Of a stretch of 64,000 nucleotides of DNA, positions 58,085 to 64,000 are shown one piece after another. Origin of the DNA: Chloroflexota bacterium. Lineage in GTDB: Bacteria; Chloroflexota; Anaerolineae; Anaerolineales; E44-bin32. The DNA is taken from NCBI GenBank assembly GCA_022561385.1, contig JADFRG010000006.1, positions 1-64,000 on the forward strand. The letters are read 5' to 3'. The translations under genes and the position numbers were made by a program. The notes below the pieces were generated by a model that worked only from the letters and a program-made list of their open reading frames with translations, was not told the origin of the DNA and did no database searches. How positions within the stretch are numbered: the stretch's first letter is position 1; each line of letters starts with the position of its first letter.

Positions 58085-59089
58085 ATGGTAACTTTCCTGA
58101 AACAGACCGCGATGGCGGCGACCATGATATTGGCACCGGTACAAGCAGTCACGGTGCTGGTGTATCTCACGGGACGATGGGTCGGCAGTACCCACTGGGT
58201 GTTCGACGCCTCGGCTTATATCCTGCCCTGGATGCTCGCGCCGGCAGTATTGCTTCTCCCAGGAGCCATGTGGCGTCGCTCCACATTCCTGCTGGGGGCC
58301 TGCGCTCTTCCCCTGACGTTATTTGGCTTGACTTATCTGCCGCTCTACCTGCCCCAGGTAGTTCCGGAGGTGGGTGAGAGCTTCACAATCATGACCTACA
58401 ACGTGCTGGGAAATGACCGCGACCACGAATCCGCCCTCGAGAGCATCTTGGAACTGGATCCTGATGTTATCGCGCTCCAGGAGATCACGGAGGGTTTCGC
58501 TCTGGAACTCGAGGCAAAATTGGGGCCGCGTTATCCGTATCGGAGGTTAGAGACCGCCACTGGCAGCCAAGGATTGCTCAGCCGTTTTCCGATTGAGACC
58601 TACCAGGTTTTTGAGCTCGGGGATCCTGCGCGTCCTATGCGGGTCCAGTATGCAGAGGTCGGAGTCATGGGCCGGCTGCTCGGAATTCTCAATGCCCACA
58701 CGCACTCACCAGGGTTCGTCCGCCAGGGAGTCGCCCGCAGCTTGAATCTCCCGCCGGGGCTCATCAGGAAGCGGAGGGACTGGGATATGCGAGAGCTACT
58801 TCAAGCCATAGAACCATTGGCCTCTCCACTTATCCTGGCAGGGGACTTGAACATATCCGACCAGCACGACTGGCATAAACGCGTAAGTGAACGATTTGGC
58901 GACGCGCACCGAGAAGCGGGATGGGGCATGGGTTTCACGCGAACCCCGCTGTTGGGTTCGGACTTTCCAATGTGGCGCATCGACTTCGTTTTTTACACGT
59001 CCGAAATCGTTGCCCTTTCCACAACGCTTGGAGAGTTTGGCGGATCTGACCACCGGCCATTGATGGCAGAGCTCGCGTTTCGCGAATGA
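58085..59089 (+). CDS. Membrane endonuclease/exonuclease/phosphatase-family protein
   Basis: A protein of about 334 residues. Three membrane helices (about 10-105) precede an EEP domain with the family motifs MTYNVLG, ALQEIT, LNAHTHSP, AGDLNISD, RIDFVF and GSDHRPL (catalytic His-Asp). The form is like bacterial EEP membrane proteins that face the exterior; the substrate may be a phosphodiester, a lipid head group or nucleic acid. The start at 58085 gives a helix close to the N-terminus; ATG 58025 and 58004 are possible. Confidence 0.8.
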   Translation: MVTFLKQTAMAATMILAPVQAVTVLVYLTGRWVGSTHWVFDASAYILPWMLAPAVLLLPGAMWRRSTFLLGACALPLTLFGLTYLPLYLPQVVPEVGESFTIMTYNVLGNDRDHESALESILELDPDVIALQEITEGFALELEAKLGPRYPYRRLETATGSQGLLSRFPIETYQVFELGDPARPMRVQYAEVGVMGRLLGILNAHTHSPGFVRQGVARSLNLPPGLIRKRRDWDMRELLQAIEPLASPLILAGDLNISDQHDWHKRVSERFGDAHREAGWGMGFTRTPLLGSDFPMWRIDFVFYTSEIVALSTTLGEFGGSDHRPLMAELAFRE

Positions 59090-59182
59090 CTTGACCCTGC
59101 AGGACCGGGCGGCGCGTTCTCGGTACGAGCCCGAACAATTTATGCTCCGAGTGGGAGTCGATTCTGCTTGGGCGAGTTAGGC

Positions 59183-60469
59183 TCAGTTATTGCGTGGGCT
59201 TGCAAGCCCGAGAAAGCCGCCGGCCCGATAACCCGGGAAGATCTCATCGATACGGTCGTTCTTCAGCCGTACCTGCACAATCTCGGCCAACACCTCGCGG
59301 AAGTCGGTCGTGATCGCAAGGTCGCCGGGGCCGTACAGGTTTTCGGGAGCGAGTCCAGGCCACTCTCCGTACACCTTCCCACCCAGGATCCCTCCGCCCA
59401 TCACAAACATGACTCCTCCATGCCCATGGTCGGTGCCACCGCCGCCGTTTTCCGCCACCCGTCGGCCGAATTCAGACATGGTTACTACGGTTATGTCGTT
59501 CATCTTCGTGCCCATGTCCTGGTGAAAGGCCGCCAGTCCACCGGCAACGGAGGCCATGAGCTGTGGCATGCGCCCTTCCTCCGCCCCCTGCTGGACGTGG
59601 GTGTCCCACCCGCCGAGGTCTATACAGGCGATCTCAAGCCCCAATTCAGATTTGGCGAGCAGGGCGATCTGGGAGAGTCCCCGCCCGAACTCGTCTTCGG
59701 GATACGCCGCCCCGCCAGAGGGCCGGTAGTTGGCCGGGTCGAGCTTCGCGAGCAGGTCTATGGCCTCGAAAGTGGTCGCGGCCTGGCTCGACAATCCCTG
59801 AAACAGGCTCTGATCCTCGGCTGGGAGCTCGTAGAGTGAGCTAAGCGTCTGCTGCAGCACGGCCACCCCCTGTGGATTTCCAGGCAGATGGAACTCTGCC
59901 ACCGACTTCAAGGCCGCGGCCGGGATCGGCCCGCGCAGGGAGGCTTGCAGCCCGACGCCAATACCGACCGCGCGGAAAGGCGATTCGTTTTCCCAGGGGG
60001 CGGTGAGCAAGTGGCGCGCGATCCAGCCGCTTGCGATCTGCTTCTCTCCCGGCGTACCGCGTTCCATATAGTCCATGGCATCGAAGTGGGAATGTGTCGG
60101 ATCCGGAGAGCCGCAGGCATGCACAATGGCCAGATCGCCGGCCTGGAACGGCTCTAAGAGCGGACTCAGGCTCGGGTGAAGACTGAATCGATCGTCGAGC
60201 CTGATGGACGTGGCGTCGTTGCCGGCTCGAGGTTCTCGAATGGAGAGGTTGGCGCGGGCGTCGTAGTACGCCGATTCGAAGTGCGGGATTACGGCGTTGA
60301 GCCCATCCATGCCGCCGCGCAGGAACACACATACCAGCAGGTCGCCGGAGGGCGGGCTTCCCGGGGGCGCGAATGCCAGCCTGGGCGTCCAACCCGGAAG
60401 GGCCAGTGGGGCGGTCGAAAGACCGGCAATTCGAAGGAACTCGCGTCGATTCAGGGTTTCGGTTTCCAT
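59183..60469 (-). CDS. DUF1501 family Tat-exported protein
   Basis: This 428-residue protein has a twin-arginine signal (NRREFLRIAGLSTAPLALPGW). The body follows DUF1501 with LLVCVFLRGGMDGLNAVIP, the FDAMDYMERGTPG segment, IACIDLGGWDTHVQQG and VTMSEFGRRVAENGGGGTDHGHGG, features shared with the alkaline phosphatase/sulfatase fold. The function is unknown. It starts 12 nt after the DUF1800 stop; the pair commonly occurs together. Confidence 0.88.
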   Translation of the reverse strand: METETLNRREFLRIAGLSTAPLALPGWTPRLAFAPPGSPPSGDLLVCVFLRGGMDGLNAVIPHFESAYYDARANLSIREPRAGNDATSIRLDDRFSLHPSLSPLLEPFQAGDLAIVHACGSPDPTHSHFDAMDYMERGTPGEKQIASGWIARHLLTAPWENESPFRAVGIGVGLQASLRGPIPAAALKSVAEFHLPGNPQGVAVLQQTLSSLYELPAEDQSLFQGLSSQAATTFEAIDLLAKLDPANYRPSGGAAYPEDEFGRGLSQIALLAKSELGLEIACIDLGGWDTHVQQGAEEGRMPQLMASVAGGLAAFHQDMGTKMNDITVVTMSEFGRRVAENGGGGTDHGHGGVMFVMGGGILGGKVYGEWPGLAPENLYGPGDLAITTDFREVLAEIVQVRLKNDRIDEIFPGYRAGGFLGLASPRNN

Positions 60470-60481
60470 ACTGTCACCTCG

Positions 60482-62002
60482 TTACCGAATTTGAAAATGT
60501 GGAGTCGAAAGGATCAAGCCCGCAAGAAGCGGTGGCGGATCGAATTCCAGGGGGTGGCTGAGGTCCTGGAGAGACTCCCCGAATTGAATCAAGATCTCGC
60601 GCGCGTCGTCGGGAAGCCGCGCGCCAAGCAGGGCCCGGCTCAAGTCGTCCACCAGGCCGGGAATGGATGAAGGACTCCCGAAGAGTCCCGATAGATCGGT
60701 GCTGATCCCAGGGAGCCTGTTGGAGGCGATCAAGAGCGCCAGGTTCCAGCGATAGAGCGATTGATTGGTATTGGTCCAGGCGGAGGCATAATCCGGATAC
60801 CCGTCTGGAGCAGGCCACCCGAACGGGACCTGGCCGAGCACTTCCAGGAAAAAGCGCAGGGGTCGATCGAGCCTGCCGTCGGCGCCGGTCACCCGCAGGG
60901 CCGACACGACGAAATCCAGTGGGCGTTTGAGCTTCAATCCTGCAGAGGCAGCGAACTCGTCCGAATAAACGATAGTTCGCAACATCGCCGGGATGTCGCC
61001 CTGGGTCTGGGTGTAGGTTTCCGACACCTGCGAAATCAACGATTCGCTCGGATCATCGGATACAAATCGCCGGCTCAGCTTGGTAGCGATAAAACGTGCG
61101 GTGGAGGGGTGTTCGGCAAGGATCTCGAGCACTCGATCTCCATCCCCATTCCCCCCCGGCAATACCTGGCCAAGCACGGTTTTCGGACCGTTATCATGCC
61201 AGTCTGGGAGATAAGCGAATTGCACGGCCTGGTCGGTGATTCGTTGGAACCCCCCGACCGACCAGCCCGTGAAGGCCCGTGCGACGGCCTGGATATCGGC
61301 GTAGGTATACCCTCCGTCCACGCCGAGGGTATGCAGCTCGAGGATCTCACGTGCGTAATTCTCGTTCGGGCTTGGCTCCCGCGAGTGGACGTTGTCCAGG
61401 TAAACCAGCATCGCCGGGCTGTGGGCGGAGGCGGCGAGCATTTCTGGAAACTTCCCCAGCGCGTGGGAGCGGATGACTTCGCGGTCGTCCACGCCCTTGA
61501 GGAAGAGCTCCGGTGGAGAATAGGCGAATATGTTGAAGTGATTGGTCCAGAAGTCGACCATCACCTGCAACAGCTGGTTGGGGCTGTAGATTTGGCGCAC
61601 GACCGCGGAGGCGCCCAATTCCCGCGCGACGCGGCCGTTTTCTTGTAGGGCCCTGAGTTCAATCGGAGACATTGCCAGAGTTTCAAACTCCGCCAGCCGG
61701 TGTTCTACATCGGGAGTATCCGAGGAATCCGCGGCCAGCTGCTGCTCCAACCAGGAATCCAGCCCGATCCGGTTCGCCGTGTCCAGCTCTTCGGCAGTGG
61801 GCCCAAACGTAAATCGGCGAAGGGTGTGCAGGATCAAACCTTGTTGATCAAGGATGGGAGCTGCGGTCGAAACTGCTGCCGCGCCGATATCCAGGGAATC
61901 GAGGGTCCGGAGCGGGCTGCAGGCGGCCAGGGCAGCCAGAGTGCCGCCGAGCCCCGAAATGCGAAGAAAATCTCGCCTTGAAACAGTAGCAGTCATGGTC
62001 AC
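60482..62002 (-). CDS. DUF1800 family Tat-exported protein
   Basis: This 506-residue protein has a Tat motif (SRRDFLRISGLGGTLAALAAC), whose cysteine also fits a lipobox. The body has the DUF1800 pattern: LRRFTFGPTAEEL, LLQVMVDFWTNHFNIF, NENYAREILELHTLGVDGGYTYADIQAVARAFTGW and the C-terminal PFGWPAPDGYPD. The function is unknown; it is the usual partner of DUF1501. It precedes that gene in a two-gene operon. Confidence 0.9.
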   Translation of the reverse strand: MTMTATVSRRDFLRISGLGGTLAALAACSPLRTLDSLDIGAAAVSTAAPILDQQGLILHTLRRFTFGPTAEELDTANRIGLDSWLEQQLAADSSDTPDVEHRLAEFETLAMSPIELRALQENGRVARELGASAVVRQIYSPNQLLQVMVDFWTNHFNIFAYSPPELFLKGVDDREVIRSHALGKFPEMLAASAHSPAMLVYLDNVHSREPSPNENYAREILELHTLGVDGGYTYADIQAVARAFTGWSVGGFQRITDQAVQFAYLPDWHDNGPKTVLGQVLPGGNGDGDRVLEILAEHPSTARFIATKLSRRFVSDDPSESLISQVSETYTQTQGDIPAMLRTIVYSDEFAASAGLKLKRPLDFVVSALRVTGADGRLDRPLRFFLEVLGQVPFGWPAPDGYPDYASAWTNTNQSLYRWNLALLIASNRLPGISTDLSGLFGSPSSIPGLVDDLSRALLGARLPDDAREILIQFGESLQDLSHPLEFDPPPLLAGLILSTPHFQIR

Positions 62003-62084
62003 ATTCTGCGGCGGCGCTATTTACCGCCGGTCAGTGGTTTGTAAAGGGAAAGTAAAATCATCCGCGAGTAAATAAGGAGGAGCG

Positions 62085-62423
62085 ATGGGACAAATCGAGT
62101 GGGAAGATTTCGAACGAGTAGACATGCGGGTCGGGCGGGTGATTGAAGTCGAAGACTTCGAGCAGGCCCGCAACCCGTCCTATCTCCTGCAAATCGATTT
62201 TGGTCCGGAGATCGGGGCCAAGCAGTCGGCAGCCGCGATCCGGGATCTCTACCGCAAAGAGGAGATTAAGGATCGGCTGGTTGTGGCCGTGGTAAATTTC
62301 CCGCCGAAGTAGATTGCGAACCACATCTCAGAAGTCCTCGTGTTGGCCGGCGTCAATTCGGACGGTTCCATGCGCTTGCTCCAGCCCGACGCCGAGGTCG
62401 AACTCGGGGCGCGAGTCCGGTAA
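62085..62423 (+). pseudogene. CsaA-like tRNA-binding (OB-fold) protein interrupted by an amber codon
   Basis: The frame reads MGQIEWEDFERVDMRVGRVIEVEDFEQ to VVAVVNFPPK, then TAG (62310-62312), then continues in frame IANHISEVLVLAGVNSDGSMRLLQPDAEV to TAA. The family has about 110 residues and normally Gln at the TAG position (NFPPKQI), so this looks like a CAG to TAG change. The 75-residue product would lack half the dimer interface. It has a good SD, AAGGAGGAG. Confidence 0.75.
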
Positions 62424-62501
62424 CTTGGCTCCGGATATTACAGATCCGAGGGGAGTGAGAATAATGATGAAGAGCCCCGCTAACCGTGCGGGCCCCGTGT
62501 G

Positions 62502-63518
62502 ATGAAGATCGATGCACAAATCGCTCCCTCCTCGCTAGCCGACGTTTCGGAGATCGCCAGGAGCGCCGAAGCGGCAGGCTTCGATGCGATTTGGTCATCG
62601 GAGACTCAGCACGATCCCTTTTTGCCTCTGGCGCTGGTCTCCGAACATACCGAGCGGATGCGATTCGGCACTTCCGTAGCGATCGGCTTCGCCCGCAGTC
62701 CGGCTACCCTCGCCTACACGGCCTGGGACCTGGCAGCCGCTTCCAACGGCAGGTTCATTCTGGGCCTGGGCACCCAGGTCAAGCCGCATATCGAGCGGCG
62801 TTTCGGGATGCCCTGGCCAGAGTCCCCCGTGGGGATGCTGCGGGAGCTCATCGAAGCCGTGCGAGCTTTCTGGCAAGCCTGGCAGACCGGCGAGCAGCTG
62901 AACTATCGCAGCGAGCACTACAAGTTGACCCTCATGACGCCATTCTTCGACCCGGGCCCGATCGAACACCCCAATATTCCGATCTATATCGCCGGGGTGA
63001 ACACCGGCCTATCACGACTGGCGGGTGAGGTAGCAGACGGCTTCCACGCGCACGTGTACCATTCACCCCGTTATCTCAGAGAGGTCGTACTGCCCGCGAT
63101 CAACGAGGGTGCAGTGAGCGCAAACCGATCGCCGGACGAAATCTATCTGTCCACAGCCGCCTTCACGGTCACCGGGCCGGAGGAGGCCAAACGGGTACGC
63201 TCCCAGATCGCCTTCTACGCCTCTACCCCCACCTACCGCCCGGTAATGGGATTACACGGTTGGGGCGAGACGGCGGAGCGGCTCCAAAGTCTGGCACGCA
63301 AAGGTGCGTGGGATAAGATGGCCCGGGAAATCGATGATGAGATGCTCGGCACATTCGCGGTGGTCTGCGAGCCAGCAGAGCTGCCGACGAGGCTTATCGA
63401 ACGTTACGATGGATTAGTGGATCGGCTGACACTCTACATGCCGTACGTTCCGGGCCAGCGAGATAATGAGTGGAACGAGCTGTTGCACGGTGTTCAAGCG
63501 CAAACCGGGGTCGCTTGA
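62502..63518 (+). CDS. LLM-class (F420-dependent type) oxidoreductase
   Basis: This 338-residue protein has the bacterial-luciferase TIM barrel, resembling the F420-dependent TIGR03617 group: MKIDAQIAPSSLADVSEIARSAEAAGFDAIWSSETQHDPFLPLAL, GTSVAIGFARSPATLAYTAWDLAAASNGRFILGLGTQVKPHIERRF and IPIYIAGVNTGLSRLAGEVADGFHAHVYHSPRY. The substrate is unknown. ATG at 62502 is preferred to GTG three bases upstream. No F420 biosynthesis gene is in the window. Confidence 0.85.
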   Translation: MKIDAQIAPSSLADVSEIARSAEAAGFDAIWSSETQHDPFLPLALVSEHTERMRFGTSVAIGFARSPATLAYTAWDLAAASNGRFILGLGTQVKPHIERRFGMPWPESPVGMLRELIEAVRAFWQAWQTGEQLNYRSEHYKLTLMTPFFDPGPIEHPNIPIYIAGVNTGLSRLAGEVADGFHAHVYHSPRYLREVVLPAINEGAVSANRSPDEIYLSTAAFTVTGPEEAKRVRSQIAFYASTPTYRPVMGLHGWGETAERLQSLARKGAWDKMAREIDDEMLGTFAVVCEPAELPTRLIERYDGLVDRLTLYMPYVPGQRDNEWNELLHGVQAQTGVA

Positions 63519-63586
63519 TACAATGCCCATGCGGAGAGAACTCGTATTTATGGAACCGAACAACATGAAGGGCGTGGGGTAGAAGC

Positions 63587-64000
63587 TTGCCAGCACCCCT
63601 GACGAAGAAGCAGGCACTGGCGGCTCGGGGTTGGATGACCCTGGTTCTGGTCGGATTGATCATCTTCGTGATCGGCATCTACCCGAACCTGATCGGCATG
63701 GATCGCAGCCCCGTGGTCGGATTTGTCCAGATCGGGGTCTGGTCGCTGGGCCTCGGATTGCTCCTTATCGGAGGCACCTTGACCGTGCGAGTTATCCGCA
63801 ACGGCCGCCCGAACTCGCTGAAGTCGGAGGTCGGGCTGCGCCTGATCGCAACCGGCTACGTGTTTGCGGTGGCAGCCTCGTTCGCCGACTTTCTGGGAAT
63901 CGGCTCGCACACACTCCCGGCGATTTCTATTGGCCCCCTGCAGGTGACCGGCTTTGCGCTTGGCGTGCTGGTCAGCTTACTGGGCGTGATTCTCTACGGA
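63587..64000 (+). CDS. Partial four-helix membrane protein (3' end outside window)
   Basis: From a TTG at 63587 the frame stays open to the window end (138 codons). It has about four hydrophobic helices (WMTLVLVGLIIFVIGIYP, VGFVQIGVWSLGLGLLLIGG, LRLIATGYVFAVAASFADFLGIG, VTGFALGVLVSLLGVILYG) separated by short basic loops. I do not recognise the family. A TGA at 63566 limits how far upstream the start can lie; ATG 63635 is another start but would cut into the first helix. Confidence 0.6.
   Translation, partial: MPAPLTKKQALAARGWMTLVLVGLIIFVIGIYPNLIGMDRSPVVGFVQIGVWSLGLGLLLIGGTLTVRVIRNGRPNSLKSEVGLRLIATGYVFAVAASFADFLGIGSHTLPAISIGPLQVTGFALGVLVSLLGVILYG

Noticed and set aside
62310-62312. Pyrrolysine insertion at the csaA TAG
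   Set aside because: The expected residue is Gln, CsaA has no catalytic residue there, and nothing in the window suggests a pyl system.

Overview
The window looks like chromosome of an aerobic, moderately GC-rich bacterium, most probably a member of the Chloroflexota. The phylum call is an inference from several traits together: a solute-binding lipoprotein with acidic EVEV-type repeats after its lipobox, a Ser/Thr kinase fused to an AAA/TPR module, a DUF3179 lipoprotein, an F420-type LLM oxidoreductase, a membrane protein of the 'SNQN...HGLAQAG' type, and a caa3 oxidase without the D-channel glutamate. There is no IS element, prophage or CRISPR array. Only one tRNA, tRNA-Arg(CCT), was seen.

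Layout. 0-5 kb: tRNA-Arg, a response-regulator adenylate/guanylate cyclase with a clear terminator, and a frdABCD operon of E. coli type. 5-15 kb: MFS exporter, an HExxH protein, a DUF4013 membrane protein, a lamin-tail surface protein, a trehalose synthase-phosphatase fusion, an ICMT-like methyltransferase and two lipoproteins. 15-21 kb: gatC-gatA-nucleotidyltransferase-small gene-gatB, then glutamate dehydrogenase. 21.05-21.43 kb: a gene-free stretch with five DnaA-box-like 9-mers, a candidate replication origin. 21.4-28.5 kb: an Era-like membrane GTPase, a decayed purB'-'purA chimera, an HExxH lipoprotein, a DtxR/MntR regulator, Fpg and a frameshifted membrane protein. 28.6-32 kb: an iron-uptake operon in which the first gene is a membrane-anchored DtxR-FeoA fusion and FeoB is split into two overlapping genes. 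Matching palindromes stand before dtxR and before this operon, so the regulator probably controls both. 32-35.7 kb: a phosphoesterase and an MrfA/Hrq1-type helicase carrying an inserted HNH nuclease domain. 35.8-39.5 kb: a caa3 cytochrome oxidase operon. 39.8-41.6 kb: thiO, a truncated moxR, and an OsmC-family gene whose catalytic cysteine codon is TGA followed by a SECIS-like hairpin, a probable selenoprotein. 41.7-46 kb: a complete sugar-type ABC importer. 46-48.9 kb: SDR, lipA and a pentaheme cytochrome. 49-55.2 kb: a double beta-lactamase-fold hydrolase coupled to a kinase-AAA-TPR protein. 55.4-56 kb: a Phd/PIN toxin-antitoxin pair with a palindromic operator. 56-64 kb: a metallo-beta-lactamase-like/lysyl-oxidase fusion, an EEP phosphatase, a DUF1501/DUF1800 pair of Tat substrates, a csaA gene with an amber codon, an F420-type oxidoreductase and a partial membrane protein.

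Recurrent themes. Several genes have a -10 hexamer 8-10 nt before the start codon and no Shine-Dalgarno, which suggests leaderless mRNAs; others have strong SDs. Four genes are visibly broken (purB'-'purA, the membrane protein at 27-28.5 kb, moxR, csaA), which could be real decay or assembly error. The in-frame TGA of osmC must be judged against that background, but its exact position and hairpin argue for recoding.
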